A DNA stretch of 64,000 nt. Source: Glaciimonas sp. PCH181. Lineage in GTDB: Bacteria; Pseudomonadota; Gammaproteobacteria; Burkholderiales; Burkholderiaceae_D. Under the pieces are notes generated by a model. It did not search any database. It saw nothing but the letters and a program-made list of their open reading frames with translations, and was not told the DNA's origin. Positions 9,277 to 19,676 of this stretch are shown piece after piece; position 1 is the first letter of the stretch; each line of letters opens with the position of its first letter. A program made the position numbers and the translations under genes. The stretch is from NCBI RefSeq assembly GCF_003056055.1, contig NZ_PYFP01000001.1:496001-560000 (forward strand), read 5' to 3'.

Positions 9277-11901
9277 ATGAGCAAGGTTGACCTGATCGCC
9301 ACCGTATCGACTATGAAACCATCAGTAAAATCCGGTTTCAGCAATATTCCTCTGTTGTCGCGTTGGTTGCTGTTTGCCGAGTGGCGCGCTTATCCAGTGC
9401 GGTCATTGGTAGCGGTGATCGCCATCGCGCTGGGGGTGTCGCTGGGCTATGCTGTGGATTTGATTAACGGTGCTGCCTTTAATGAATTTTCTGCCGCCGC
9501 AAGAAGTTTATCTGGCTTGGCCGACTTGCAGGTGCGCGGTGTGCAGCCGCTGTTTGATGACGCGCTGTATCCGCAAATTGCGCGTCAAAAAGGCGTGGCG
9601 TTGGCTAGTCCGGTATTGGAGCTCGATGTTACAGTGCCCAGTTTGCCCGGTGTGCCTGATGCTCCCGGTCAGCACAGTGCGTTGAAAGTCCTTGGCATAG
9701 ATGTCTTTCGTGCAGCCTTGATTGCGCCCGATCTGACTGGCGTGCCCAGCGTTGATCATCCGTTCGATACGCTCTCCGATGATGCAATATTTCTGTCCCC
9801 TGCGGCGCAAGAGTGGTTAAAAGTCCATCCGGGCGATCAACTGGCGTTGCGCAGTGGCACGGGTATTGTCACGTTGCGGGTTGCCGGCGGCTTGGTGCGG
9901 GCAAGGGCAGGTCAGCGAATTGGGGTCATGGACATTGCTGCTGCGCAATGGCGCTTTGGTCGCATAGGAAAACTATCCGGGATTGATCTCCGGCTGGCAC
10001 CGGGCGTGAATCGGGATGCGTTCCGCCGCACTCTGCTGGCGCAGATGCAGGGGCAATTGCAGGTGTCGGAAATTCAGGATCAAGAAAATCGTACCAATAA
10101 TATGTCCCGCGCTTATCGGGTCAATCTGAATGTGCTGGCGCTGGTGGCGCTGTTTACTGGCGCATTTTTGGTTTTCTCCACGCAGGCGTTGTCTGTGATT
10201 CGGCGGCGGGCGCAGTTTGCCTTGTTACGGGTTTTAGGCCTGACGCGTGGTCAGTTATTGCGTCAGATTTTGCTGGAAGGTGGTTTGCTTGGCGGGTTAG
10301 GATCGTTGTTGGGATTGGCTTTAGGCTACGCGATGGCGGCGACGGCATTGCATTTTTTTGGCGGCGATCTGGGCGGCGGATTTTTTCGTGGCGTGCAGCC
10401 TAGCGTACAGTTTGATGCTCCGGCGGCATTCATTTTTCTGGCGCTCGGCACCGGGATTGCGCTGTTGGGAAGTCTGGCCCCGGCGCTTGAAGCATCGCGT
10501 GCAAGACCAGCGGCGGCCCTTAAATCCGGTAGCGGCGAGGTGGCTTTAGCGCGTCTGGCGACCGCATGGCCAGCGTTGCTTTGTTTACTAGTGGCCGCGC
10601 TGTTGACGCAAATGCCGCCTCTGTTCGATTTGCCTATCTTTGGCTATTTCGCGGTGGCCTTGATGCTGATCGGTGGGATTGCGTTAATGCCGCGTTTGGC
10701 GTCATGGGTATTTCCCATTGTGCAGAAGCTCAGCTTAAAAACACGCAGCGGCGTGATCAGAACGTTGGCGCTGGCCAGGTTAGCCAACGTGCCGGGCCAT
10801 GCATCTATTGCACTGGGCGGCGTGTTATCCAGTTTTAGTCTGATTGTGGCGATGGCGATTATGGTGTCAAGCTTTCGGGTCTCGGTGGACAATTGGCTGG
10901 CGCAATTGTTGTCTGCTGATTTATATGCACGCTCTGCCAGCAGCGGCGATACCGGCGCGATGCGCAGTCCCGAGCAGTTTTTACTGGCGGCTGTGCCGGG
11001 TGTTAAACGCGCTAATTTCTCGCATACATCGACCTTAACCCTTGATCCGGCGCGGCCGCCTGTGACGCTGCTTGCGCGAGAAATCGATGCATCCGATCCG
11101 GCGCGCAGTGTGCCGATCACTGGCAAAGTTCTTTTACCAGCGGCGATACCGCCGGATGCGTTGCCGATCTGGGTGTCCGAGGCGATGCGCGATATCTACG
11201 GCTATCAACTCGGTCAGCGCGTGCAATTGCCGATAGGCGCGCATGTGCAGTCGTTTGTGGTGGCGGGTATCTGGCGTGACTATGCGCGGCAAACAGGGGC
11301 GATTCAGCTACGGCTAGGTGATTATCGGCGTCTGACTGGCGATACCGATGCAACCGAAGTCGCGCTTATCTTGCAGCAGGATGCCAAACCGAACGCCGTC
11401 ATTGCCGCCATGCGTAAGCTGCCATTTGGCGCATCGCTAGAATTTTCTGCGCCGGGCGATATTCGCGCACTTAGTTTGAAAATTTTCGATAGAAGTTTTG
11501 CTGTCACGTATTTGCTTGAGGTGGTTGCGATTGTGATTGGTTTGTTCGGCGTGGCGGCGACATTTTCGGCGCAAACGCTGGCGCGGACTCAGGAGTTCGG
11601 TATGTTGCGCCATGTTGGCGTCACGCGGCGGCAGATTCTGGCGGTGTTGGCGTTGGAAGGGTGTTTGCTGACCGCGCTGGGGATCGCGGTTGGTTTCTTG
11701 CTGGGATGGGCGATCAGTTTAATCCTGGTGTTTATCGTCAATCCGCAATCTTTTCACTGGACCATGCAATTGCATATGCCGTGGCAAGGTTTGGGATGGG
11801 TCGCGTTGTTGCTGCTGATTTCTGCCACGCTGACTGCCGTTGTGTCGGGCTTGCGGGCGGTGGCGATGGATGCAGTGCGGGCAGTGCGGGAGGATTGGTG
11901 A
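9277..11901 (+). CDS. FtsX-type ABC permease, two permease units fused
   Basis: 874-aa inner-membrane protein with two FtsX/MacB-like modules. There is one N-terminal membrane helix (about residues 35-60), a large periplasmic domain, three helices around 290-420, further helices around 430-520, a second periplasmic domain and three C-terminal helices. In many AttEFGH-like systems the two permeases are separate; here they are one chain. The stop overlaps the ATG of the next gene by one base, so translation is coupled. Likely role: extraction or export of a lipid-like or lipoprotein substrate. An alternative start is at 9313. Confidence 0.85.
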   Translation: MSKVDLIATVSTMKPSVKSGFSNIPLLSRWLLFAEWRAYPVRSLVAVIAIALGVSLGYAVDLINGAAFNEFSAAARSLSGLADLQVRGVQPLFDDALYPQIARQKGVALASPVLELDVTVPSLPGVPDAPGQHSALKVLGIDVFRAALIAPDLTGVPSVDHPFDTLSDDAIFLSPAAQEWLKVHPGDQLALRSGTGIVTLRVAGGLVRARAGQRIGVMDIAAAQWRFGRIGKLSGIDLRLAPGVNRDAFRRTLLAQMQGQLQVSEIQDQENRTNNMSRAYRVNLNVLALVALFTGAFLVFSTQALSVIRRRAQFALLRVLGLTRGQLLRQILLEGGLLGGLGSLLGLALGYAMAATALHFFGGDLGGGFFRGVQPSVQFDAPAAFIFLALGTGIALLGSLAPALEASRARPAAALKSGSGEVALARLATAWPALLCLLVAALLTQMPPLFDLPIFGYFAVALMLIGGIALMPRLASWVFPIVQKLSLKTRSGVIRTLALARLANVPGHASIALGGVLSSFSLIVAMAIMVSSFRVSVDNWLAQLLSADLYARSASSGDTGAMRSPEQFLLAAVPGVKRANFSHTSTLTLDPARPPVTLLAREIDASDPARSVPITGKVLLPAAIPPDALPIWVSEAMRDIYGYQLGQRVQLPIGAHVQSFVVAGIWRDYARQTGAIQLRLGDYRRLTGDTDATEVALILQQDAKPNAVIAAMRKLPFGASLEFSAPGDIRALSLKIFDRSFAVTYLLEVVAIVIGLFGVAATFSAQTLARTQEFGMLRHVGVTRRQILAVLALEGCLLTALGIAVGFLLGWAISLILVFIVNPQSFHWTMQLHMPWQGLGWVALLLLISATLTAVVSGLRAVAMDAVRAVREDW

Positions 11902-13016
11902 TGCGATACGTTTTTCGGCGCGGTTGGTTTAGCGCGATTCTTCTAGGGATTTCGATATTGTTAACGGCTGGCATAACCAACGCTGCGCCGCCGCAATTTG
12001 CGCAAGTCACGCCAGATCACCCGCTGACATTGCCGCAAGATACCGGGGCGCATCCGGACTTTCGTACCGAATGGTGGTACGCAACGGGCTGGCTGACTAC
12101 GCCGGATGGCAAACCGCTGGGATTTCAGATCACTTTTTTCCGCTCAGCGACCGATCATGATCGCGCCAATCCGAGTGCGTTTGCGCCGACTCAACTCATC
12201 ATCGCTCATGCTGCGTTATCCGATCCAAGTTTGGGAAAATTGCTGCACGACCAGAAAAGCGCCCGTGCCGGTTTTGGTCTTGCCTATGCCAAACAGAGCA
12301 ATACCGATGTGGCGCTAGACGATTGGCGTATCGTACGCAGCCCGGATGGCAGTTATGCGGTAAATGTTATCGCTCGTGATTTCACGCTGAAACTGACATT
12401 GATGCCGACACAGTTGCCATTGTTGCAAGGTGAGGGCGGTTATTCGCGTAAGGGGCCAAAACCTGCGCAGGCCAGTTACTACTACAGCGAGCCGCAATTA
12501 CGCGTCAGCGGTACGGTTTTGCGCGCAGGTCGGGATAGTCAGACCGGGAATGACCAAGCCGTAACCGGCATCGCCTGGCTGGACCATGAATGGTCGACCA
12601 GCGTGTTGGATGCTGATGCGTCTGGCTGGGACTGGTTAGGCGCGAATCTGGATGACGGCGGGGCGCTGATGGCGTTTCAGATACGCAGCCGGACCGGCAC
12701 CAAAGTCTGGGCACATGCAGCGTTGCGTGACGCTGGTGGAAAAATCACGCAGTTTGGCCCCGATCAGGTGAGTTTTGTACCGCAACGGCTATGGCGTTCG
12801 CCGCGCACTGACGCCAGTTATCCCGTGCAATCGTTATTGCGAACCGGGCCGATTGAATGGCTTTTGAAACCGTTGCAAGACGATCAGGAGCTTGATTCGC
12901 GTCAGTCGACCGGCTCGGTGTATTGGGAGGGGGCTGTTACGGTTAATCGCGATGGAAAATCCGCCGGGCGCGGCTATTTTGAATTAACCGGCTATGTAAA
13001 ACCCTTGAAATTCTAA
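11901..13016 (+). CDS. AttH-like secreted lipocalin-domain protein
   Basis: 371 aa with an N-terminal signal peptide (RRGWFSAILLGISILLTAG, cleavage near ITNAAPP). The mature part begins with the HPDFRTEWWYATGWL motif of the AttH/carotenoid 1,2-hydratase-like family and contains the conserved GIAWLDHEWSTS block. The family forms a double lipocalin-like beta barrel and sits in the same operons as AttE/F/G-type ABC genes, so it is probably the periplasmic partner of the upstream transporter. The open frame extends upstream, but the ATG overlapping the permease stop is the credible start. Carotenoid hydratase activity is not implied, since no carotenoid genes are present. Confidence 0.85.
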   Translation: MRYVFRRGWFSAILLGISILLTAGITNAAPPQFAQVTPDHPLTLPQDTGAHPDFRTEWWYATGWLTTPDGKPLGFQITFFRSATDHDRANPSAFAPTQLIIAHAALSDPSLGKLLHDQKSARAGFGLAYAKQSNTDVALDDWRIVRSPDGSYAVNVIARDFTLKLTLMPTQLPLLQGEGGYSRKGPKPAQASYYYSEPQLRVSGTVLRAGRDSQTGNDQAVTGIAWLDHEWSTSVLDADASGWDWLGANLDDGGALMAFQIRSRTGTKVWAHAALRDAGGKITQFGPDQVSFVPQRLWRSPRTDASYPVQSLLRTGPIEWLLKPLQDDQELDSRQSTGSVYWEGAVTVNRDGKSAGRGYFELTGYVKPLKF

Positions 13017-13233
13017 GGGTTTGCACGCGTTGCGGCGCTGAGACGGGCCGGGCCGTTTTCAGATAGCAAGTTGATATCTGTTATATCGAAAAAAAACCTA
13101 TTTTTTAGATCGCCTGTGACCGCGCCTGCGGCATAATATCGAGCAAATCTGCCACTGCCGCTGCACTTTGGCAGCGCCGACAAGGTAGGCGATTTTTACA
13201 CCAAATACGTACTATACGAAAAGGTAAGACATC

Positions 13234-13710
13234 ATGATCGCTTCTCCTTCGCACGAACTGACGATGACCGTGCTGATGACGCCGGATATGGCGAATTTTT
13301 CCGGCAATGTCCATGGTGGCACGGTACTTAAATTTCTCGATAGCGTGGCCTACGCTTGCGCCAGCCGGTATTCAGGAACGTATGTTGTGACATTGTCGGT
13401 CGATCAGGTAGTTTTTCGTGAGCCGATTCATGTGGGCGAGTTGGTGACTTTTCTGGCATCGGTGAATTACACCGGCACGACTTCGATGGAAATCGGTATT
13501 AAAGTCGTCACTGAAAACATCCAGAAACGCTTGGTCAGGCACGCAAATAGTTGCTACTTTACGATGGTTGCGGTCGACGAATTCCGTAAGCCTATCCCGG
13601 TGACGCCATTGGAGCCGGTGACAGAAGAACAACGCGAACGCTTTAACAATGCGTTGGTGCGGCGCGATTTCCGTAAAAAAATCGAAGCCAGCCGCATTAA
13701 AAGCGTCTAG
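13234..13710 (+). CDS. Acyl-CoA thioesterase, hotdog fold (YciA type)
   Basis: 158 aa. The N-terminal MTVLMTPDMANFSGNVHGG and FLDSVAYACASRY form the hotdog helix with the catalytic-site Asn/Gly/Asp pattern, followed by the sheet ending RHANSCYFTMVAVD. The family hydrolyses acyl-CoA thioesters in the cytoplasm. It is a single gene, convergent with the DUF3820 gene. Confidence 0.88.
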   Translation: MIASPSHELTMTVLMTPDMANFSGNVHGGTVLKFLDSVAYACASRYSGTYVVTLSVDQVVFREPIHVGELVTFLASVNYTGTTSMEIGIKVVTENIQKRLVRHANSCYFTMVAVDEFRKPIPVTPLEPVTEEQRERFNNALVRRDFRKKIEASRIKSV

Positions 13711-13719
13711 CATTTGATA

Positions 13720-13950
13720 TTAAAAAGTTTGCTTTCGATCCTTTTTACGCAAAGGATCAAGCAAATGTCGCAACGCGTTGTGGTCTAGCTCATACATCAG
13801 CGCAAGCAGCGCGCCCAGCTCACCAGACGGAAAGCCTTCACGCGCAAACCAGCCAAGATAATGTCCGGGTAAATCCGCGATCAGTCGCCCTTTGTATTTG
13901 CCATACGGCATTTCCCAGGTCACTAAAAGGGCTAAAGCTTCAGGTTGCAT
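13720..13950 (-). CDS. DUF3820 family small protein
   Basis: 76 aa. MPYGKYKGRLIADLPGHYL followed by GWFAREGFP is the DUF3820 signature (also called putative quorum-sensing-regulated virulence factor). The function is unknown; the fold resembles a small nuclease-associated module. Its 3' end lies only 10 bp from the convergent thioesterase stop. Confidence 0.8.
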   Translation of the reverse strand: MQPEALALLVTWEMPYGKYKGRLIADLPGHYLGWFAREGFPSGELGALLALMYELDHNALRHLLDPLRKKDRKQTF

Positions 13951-14054
13951 GGTTGGTTATCAGCTTTATGTCAGGTCTATGCAATTCCGCTGGACAGCGG
14001 CGGCGGAAGCCGTATCATAAGCGTCCCGCAGCTATTGGCATTGATAGAGTAATA

Positions 14055-15317
14055 ATGAGCGCTTTTCCGCCTTTGCACGGGTCTTCCCAAAGACCTCTTT
14101 CGAAACAAGCTGTACGGCGCGAATCCAGCATTGCGCGCAGCGCGCTGCGGTCTCCAAAGCAGGTCAATACTTGTCAAAGTAGCAGCGCTAGTTTTCAAAG
14201 CGGCTTCATCGATCTGTTGAAGATTATCGCAGCGCAATGCATTGTCTTGCACCATTTAGCATTTTACGGCCCAATGTCAGACCACGTTCGCCCATTTGCG
14301 CCGATGTTTATCGGCTGGCTGGACACTTACGCACGTATCGCTGTGCAGGTCTTTCTGGTGACCAGCGGTTTTTTGGCCGCCAAGTCACTTGCGCCAGCTG
14401 GAATGCCGGGTATCGCTGATCCTTTACGCGTAGTGTGGCGGCGTTATGTTCGGTTGGTGCCGCCTTTTATGGTGGCAACGGCATTGGCGGTCGGCGCTTC
14501 TGCGCTAGCTGGCGCATGGATGACGCATTACTCTATTTCTGCGATGCCGACGTTGTTGCAACTGGCGGCGCACGCACTTTTGCTACATACCGTTCTGGGC
14601 TATGAGTCGATATCGGCCGGTGCCTGGTATGTTGCCATCGATTTTCAGCTATATGCTTTGTTAACATGTTTGATTTGGATGGCTGGCAAACTGGCTGTGC
14701 GACGAAGCGTGCCCTGGTTAGTACCGTGTTTGGTGATTGGCGGCGTTTGCGCCTCGCAGTGGTACTTTAATCGCGACGCCAGGTGGGATGCCTGGGCCAT
14801 CTACTTTTTCGGCAGTTATGGGCTGGGTGTTCTGGCTTGGTGGGCGCGCGATCCGGCCCGTCACCGGGCGACCGTTGTGCTTTTGGCGGCGGCAATATTG
14901 TTGCCAACGCTTGGTGCATTAATGGTAGATTTTCGTAGTCGCATTGCTGTTGCTTTGGTAGTTGCCTGTGCGCTGGTGTGCATCAGCAGGCGTCAAAATC
15001 ACCATTTCGGGCCTAGCTGGCTACGGATGGGCGGTATGGGCAGCAATGTCGGTAAAATATCTTATGGGGTATTTTTGGTGCATTTTCCCGTTTGTTTGAT
15101 TGTGAACGCGATTTTTACGCGCTTTGTTCCTGCGCAACCGCTCTTGCAGGCATTTGGTATGTTGCTGGCGTGGGGATCGAGTATGCTGGCTGGCGCGGCA
15201 TTTTATCGTTGGGTGCAGCTGCCGCTGAGTCGCCTGTCATCGCGTGGCGTCGGCCGGGCATCTGCGGATAGCGCCGTACCCCCTTTTTTGCAACCTACGC
15301 TTTCCACCTTAAAATAG
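14055..15317 (+). CDS. Acyltransferase 3 family membrane protein
   Basis: About 420 aa with roughly ten hydrophobic segments. After a polar 60-residue N-terminus, GFIDLLKIIAAQCIVLHHL starts the acyltransferase-3 domain, with VFLVTSGFLAAKSL and the RYVRLVPPFM motif following. Such enzymes O-acylate extracellular polysaccharides, LPS or peptidoglycan from the inner membrane. The frame is open from 13953; the ATG at 14055 is my choice because the upstream residues look like translated non-coding sequence. The next gene starts 4 bp after the stop. Confidence 0.8.
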   Translation: MSAFPPLHGSSQRPLSKQAVRRESSIARSALRSPKQVNTCQSSSASFQSGFIDLLKIIAAQCIVLHHLAFYGPMSDHVRPFAPMFIGWLDTYARIAVQVFLVTSGFLAAKSLAPAGMPGIADPLRVVWRRYVRLVPPFMVATALAVGASALAGAWMTHYSISAMPTLLQLAAHALLLHTVLGYESISAGAWYVAIDFQLYALLTCLIWMAGKLAVRRSVPWLVPCLVIGGVCASQWYFNRDARWDAWAIYFFGSYGLGVLAWWARDPARHRATVVLLAAAILLPTLGALMVDFRSRIAVALVVACALVCISRRQNHHFGPSWLRMGGMGSNVGKISYGVFLVHFPVCLIVNAIFTRFVPAQPLLQAFGMLLAWGSSMLAGAAFYRWVQLPLSRLSSRGVGRASADSAVPPFLQPTLSTLK

Positions 15318-15321
15318 GCCT

Positions 15322-16674
15322 ATGGCCCTTCAAAACACACTTCTCAAACAGCAAGAATCCGCGAAACGCATTAAGGCGCGCTTCGTCGCCATTTCGTGGC
15401 GCGATCTGGCGATTAGCTTCGGCCCGATTGTGCTGCTAGCGATAGTCGCTATCTGGCTAGCCATCTGGCTGATCGATCCCGCGCCGCCCAAAACAATCAC
15501 CATCACGACCGGACCAGAGCATAGTAACTTTTGGAACGACGCGCAGAAATATCGCAAAATACTGGCGCGCAACGGCGTTACGTTGAAAATCGTGATGTCG
15601 GAAGGGTCGTTAGACAATCTCAAAAAATTAAATGATCCGACTACCGGTGTCGATATCGGATTTGTACAGGGCGGGCTTGCTGCTGATATGTCGACCGACA
15701 GTCTGATGTCGCTGGGAAGTATTGCGTATGTGCCGGTTTCCGTATTTTATCGCGGCAAAGAAACCATAGACCGTTTGTCTGAGTTGAGCGGAAAACGTGT
15801 CGCTATCGGTTTGCAAGGAAGCGGTTCGCGGGTATTGGCACTGACCTTATTGAAAGCCAATGGCATTGTTCCGGGCGGCAAGACTGCGTTGCTGGATATG
15901 GGCGGCGATGAGGCTGCCAAGGCGCTGACTGACGGTAAGATCGATGCCGCATTTTTGATGGGCGACTCTGCCGCACCGCCGACGATGGGCAAGTTGTTGC
16001 GGGCACCGGGAGTTCGTCTGCTGGATTTTGCACAGGCGAGCGGCTATGCGCGGCGTTTTAGCTATTTGAATGAACTCAAAATCCCTAAAGGAGTGTTTGA
16101 TTTTGGCCGGAATATTCCCGATCATGACATTCGTTTGATCGCGCCGACGGCGGAATTGGTGGCGCGTGAGAACTTGCATCCGGCCTTATCGGATTTATTG
16201 ATCGATGCCGCGAAAGAGGTGCACAGCGGTGCCAATGTGTTGCAACGCGCTAACGAGTTTCCAGCGCCACTGGCGCACGAGTTTCGTATCAGCGACGACG
16301 CCACACGGTATTACAAATCAGGTAAAGGATTTTTTTATCGCACCTTGCCGTACTGGCTTGCCAGTCTGGTTGATCGTACCGTGGTGGTCTTGTTGCCGTT
16401 GATTTTGTTGCTGATTCCGGCATTTAAGTTGGTCCCGTTGCTATACGGCTGGCGCATTAAATCAAGAATTTATCGCTGGTATGGTTCGTTGATTGCATTG
16501 GAGCGGGGGCCTGTCGCGCATACACCGGAAGAACATGCCGAGATGCTGCAACGTCTGGATCAGATCGAAGAGGCGGTGAATCGCATGAAAATGCCGCTGG
16601 CCTTTGCCGATCAGTTTTATGTGCTGCGCGAGCATATCGGCTTCGTTCGTACCAGACTGGCCAGCAGCAACTAG
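15322..16674 (+). CDS. TAXI-family TRAP solute-binding protein, membrane-anchored
   Basis: 450 aa. A membrane helix at about residues 31-50 is followed by a periplasmic TAXI (TRAP-associated extracytoplasmic immunogenic) domain with ITITTGPEHSNFW near its start, GFVQGGLA and GLQGSGSRVLA. A second hydrophobic segment (about 355-375) precedes a cytoplasmic helical tail. Secreted TAXI proteins deliver small acids to a TRAP permease; here no DctM/DctQ or 4TM-12TM permease lies next to it, so a sensor or partner-free role is possible. It is probably co-transcribed with the acyltransferase. Confidence 0.8.
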   Translation: MALQNTLLKQQESAKRIKARFVAISWRDLAISFGPIVLLAIVAIWLAIWLIDPAPPKTITITTGPEHSNFWNDAQKYRKILARNGVTLKIVMSEGSLDNLKKLNDPTTGVDIGFVQGGLAADMSTDSLMSLGSIAYVPVSVFYRGKETIDRLSELSGKRVAIGLQGSGSRVLALTLLKANGIVPGGKTALLDMGGDEAAKALTDGKIDAAFLMGDSAAPPTMGKLLRAPGVRLLDFAQASGYARRFSYLNELKIPKGVFDFGRNIPDHDIRLIAPTAELVARENLHPALSDLLIDAAKEVHSGANVLQRANEFPAPLAHEFRISDDATRYYKSGKGFFYRTLPYWLASLVDRTVVVLLPLILLLIPAFKLVPLLYGWRIKSRIYRWYGSLIALERGPVAHTPEEHAEMLQRLDQIEEAVNRMKMPLAFADQFYVLREHIGFVRTRLASSN

Positions 16675-16700
16675 TATTTTCGCCGCTGGCCTTGTATCTT

Positions 16701-17336
16701 TTACATCGCTTTGCACTGCACGGGATTCCCGGCGGCTAACGTTGTGACATCTCCGGCGATGCCCGTCACAGCGTCTGCCACTGCACGTTGGACCCCGGCG
16801 ACCAGCGCATCCATGCCCGCGCTAACCGGTTCTGACACTGCCAACTGACAAGCGGCGCTGCGGCCGTTGTCAGAGCGCGTAATGGTCCAGCCGAATAACG
16901 CGTGTACTTTATCTCCCGGTACCGCGTCGAACTCTCGCAATTCAATCGCAATCCGATAGGCCGGTGAACCTGCCGGGCGACCGCCGCGTGTGACATCGAC
17001 CGCGCCTAGACGGTTTGCCAGCCCACTGGCGAGAGCATCGCGGAGTTCGTAGTTGAATGACGACGACCACCGATCCTGTTCCAGAATATCGACGCGGGTA
17101 TTTTGTGATCGCACCACTAACTGTGGGCGGGCCAGTCGTTCCGGCAAGCCGATGGGTGGTACTTCAATGAAAATATTCTGCGTCGTCGGCTTGGCGGTGC
17201 TGAGTTGCGAGGGCGTTGCCAGCGTATAAAACCGCGTCGGCGCAACGCTACAGGCTGCCAAAAGTAGGGCTGCGCTGATGCTGGCGACGCTGAGCAAGCA
17301 AGAACGGCTCCGCCGGCGGGAGGTTATGGCTATCAT
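16701..17336 (-). CDS. pqiC: PqiC, outer-membrane lipoprotein of the Pqi complex
   Basis: 211 aa. The lipoprotein signal ends in LLLAACSV, with the lipidated Cys at residue 29, followed by the ABC-type transport auxiliary (DUF330) domain starting RFYTLATPS. PqiC forms the outer-membrane end of the PqiB tunnel that moves lipids between membranes. Its start overlaps the pqiB stop (ATGA), making it the last gene of the operon. Confidence 0.88.
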   Translation of the reverse strand: MIAITSRRRSRSCLLSVASISAALLLAACSVAPTRFYTLATPSQLSTAKPTTQNIFIEVPPIGLPERLARPQLVVRSQNTRVDILEQDRWSSSFNYELRDALASGLANRLGAVDVTRGGRPAGSPAYRIAIELREFDAVPGDKVHALFGWTITRSDNGRSAACQLAVSEPVSAGMDALVAGVQRAVADAVTGIAGDVTTLAAGNPVQCKAM

Positions 17337-18964
17337 TTAGTTTCCTCTTTTTTGCCACGAATCAATGATTCGGGATGTCGTTCCAGATAATCGGTCAACA
17401 CCCGCACCGAAGCGGCTGAACGCGCGACTTCCTGCAATGTCTGGCGCAGATCCTGTTGTAGGGGCGCATCCGCAGACAGGGTTTGCTCTGCCGCATTCAA
17501 CGTTTTGCGTACATCTTTCATCGCGGCGGCGACTTCCGGGGCAACGTCGGTATTGAGCGTCTTGGTCAATTGCTCGGCGTTGATGAGGGTACGATTCAGC
17601 GTTCCCAGTGTTTTCTGCAGATCGCTGCCGATCTGGTCAAATGGCACTTTGCTGAGCTTACGTGCAATATCGGCGATTTGCGATTGGATTTCGTCCAGGC
17701 TGTTCGGAATCGTTGGCAACTCTAACGGTATTTTGGTCGTGTCTACTTTTACCGGCGGTGCTTTCGGGAAAAAGTCGAGTGCGACATAAATCTGACCAGT
17801 CAGCAAATTACCCGTGCGTAGCTGCGCGCGCAAGCCGCGCGAGATCATGTATTGCAAGCGCTCTTGCTGGGTATACTTTGATTCCTCTCCATCCTCAAAA
17901 ATATGACGTCCAAGGCGCTGCGGATAAATTTCCACCAGCACCGGCATTAGAAATTCACGTTTTTTGTTGTCGTATTCAATTCCAATGGATTTGACTTCAC
18001 CTAGCTCAACACCGCGGAAATCGACGGTTGCGCCCGGGGATAGTCCACGCAGCGACTGATTAAAGTAAAGCAATACGGTTTCAGGCACGCCATCGGGTGC
18101 TTTCATGGCCATATTTTGATCTTCGGCTAGCACAAATGCCGTGTTTTCCTTAGCGACTGGGCCGATCCCGCCATCTGGCGCTTGCATCGCAATCCCGCCC
18201 AGTACGACAGTTGCCAAGGATTGGGTGCGCAGCTTAAAACCGCTTGAATTGATCTGCATATCGAAGCCGCTGGCATGCCAGAAGCGGGTATTCTTGCCGA
18301 CAAATTTTTCATACGGAGAGTTAATAAAAATCCGTAATGTGACCCCTTTGCCATCGCTGTCCAGATCGTAAGCCGATAATTGCCCAACCTTGATGCGGCG
18401 ATAGTAAACCGGTGAGCCGATATCCAGTGAGCCGATATCGCTGGAGTGCAACAGATATTGCTGACCAGCGGAATCCCGCGTGACGATCGGCTGGACTTCT
18501 AGCCCGATGAAGTCATCTTTGGTCTCTTCAGAACTGCCAGCATCTGCGCCGATGTAAGCTCCGGACAATAAGGTGCCGAGGCCAGATATCCCAGACGCAG
18601 CAACGCGTGGCCGCACCACCCAGAACCGTGCATCTTTCGCGGTAAAGCTTTTGGCATCCTTAAGTAGCTGCACGGTGGCGATGACGTGCGAATGATCTTT
18701 GCTAAGCGAAATTTTATCCACCGTGCCGATATCCACGTCTTTGTACTTTACTTTGGTTTTTCCGGCTTCCAGACCTTCTGCCGTATGGAACGTCACCGTA
18801 ATCACGGGGCCACGCTCTACCAATATCTTTGCCACCAGCGTCAGACCGACTATGGCTGCGACAATCGGAATCAGCCAGACCAGTGAGGGCAGCCAATCAC
18901 GCGGACGTTTTAGTTTTGGCGTAGGCAGATCCGGCGCCGACGATGGTTGCTTTTCTTCACTCAT
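17333..18964 (-). CDS. pqiB: PqiB, MCE-domain intermembrane transport protein
   Basis: 543 aa. One N-terminal membrane helix (LVWLIPIVAAIVGLTLVAKI) is followed by three MCE/MlaD domains (starting near VITVTFHTAEGLEAG, LHSSDIGSLDIGSPV and LLYFNQSLRGLSPGATV) and a long C-terminal coiled coil rich in L/T/Q. PqiB hexamers build a syringe-like tunnel across the periplasm. The length matches E. coli PqiB. It overlaps the upstream pqiA gene by 8 bp. Confidence 0.93.
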   Translation of the reverse strand: MSEEKQPSSAPDLPTPKLKRPRDWLPSLVWLIPIVAAIVGLTLVAKILVERGPVITVTFHTAEGLEAGKTKVKYKDVDIGTVDKISLSKDHSHVIATVQLLKDAKSFTAKDARFWVVRPRVAASGISGLGTLLSGAYIGADAGSSEETKDDFIGLEVQPIVTRDSAGQQYLLHSSDIGSLDIGSPVYYRRIKVGQLSAYDLDSDGKGVTLRIFINSPYEKFVGKNTRFWHASGFDMQINSSGFKLRTQSLATVVLGGIAMQAPDGGIGPVAKENTAFVLAEDQNMAMKAPDGVPETVLLYFNQSLRGLSPGATVDFRGVELGEVKSIGIEYDNKKREFLMPVLVEIYPQRLGRHIFEDGEESKYTQQERLQYMISRGLRAQLRTGNLLTGQIYVALDFFPKAPPVKVDTTKIPLELPTIPNSLDEIQSQIADIARKLSKVPFDQIGSDLQKTLGTLNRTLINAEQLTKTLNTDVAPEVAAAMKDVRKTLNAAEQTLSADAPLQQDLRQTLQEVARSAASVRVLTDYLERHPESLIRGKKEETK

Positions 18965-19676
18965 TTTGTTCTTTCAGTGGATTCTGTGACCTCTCCAGAT
19001 CAAGACTGTCGGCAGTCTTGTCCCAGGTCAGACGAGGGTCGAAAGTTAGTGATGCCAGCATGGTCAACACAACGACGGAGCCAAAAGCCGCGACGCCGAT
19101 GCCCGCCGTGATGCGGGCGAAACCGCTAATTTGTACAAGGCCTGCCAGCAACGATACGACAAATACATCCAGCATTGACCAGCGTCCGATCACTTCAACG
19201 ATGCGATAGAGCTTTGCACGTTCCAGTCGACGCCAGCGGCTATGTTTTTGCGCGGTAAAGGTCATTAAAATCATGGCACTGAGTTTAAATAGGGGGACTA
19301 AAAAACTCGCTATAAAAATAATTGCCGCCAGTTCCCAGTCTCCGGAGACCCAAAAATAAATCACGCCGCTCATGATGGTGTCTTGCTGGACGCCTAATAG
19401 CGATCTGGTAATCATGACCGGCATCAGATTGGCAGGAAGATACATCAGGCAAGCAGCGAACAGTAAGGCCCAGGTACGATTGAAGCTATCAGGTTTTCGC
19501 AGGTGCAAAGGTGTATTACAGCGACCGCAGCGATCGTGCTCTGCGACGTCTTGCCAGACCGTGGCGCAATGATGGCAGGACATCATATTGCGGTTGGCAG
19601 CGGTTTCCACGGCAATGTCCTCGTCCGGGGCATCCGGTTCACGGGAATATGCGTGAAGTGGGTCAGGCGTTGTCAT
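18957..19676 (-). CDS. pqiA: PqiA-domain membrane protein (second PqiA unit)
   Basis: About 239 aa. A zinc-ribbon-like CHHC...CGRC segment is followed by four membrane helices of one PqiA domain (LLFAACLMYLPANLMPVM, VISGDWELAAIIFIASFLVP-like region, SMLDVFVVSLLAGLVQISGF). The ATG at 19676 has a ggagaa site and overlaps the end of the upstream pqiA unit by 14 bp, so the two units are coupled. In E. coli one PqiA chain carries both domains; here they are two proteins. Confidence 0.88.
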   Translation of the reverse strand: MTTPDPLHAYSREPDAPDEDIAVETAANRNMMSCHHCATVWQDVAEHDRCGRCNTPLHLRKPDSFNRTWALLFAACLMYLPANLMPVMITRSLLGVQQDTIMSGVIYFWVSGDWELAAIIFIASFLVPLFKLSAMILMTFTAQKHSRWRRLERAKLYRIVEVIGRWSMLDVFVVSLLAGLVQISGFARITAGIGVAAFGSVVVLTMLASLTFDPRLTWDKTADSLDLERSQNPLKEQNE

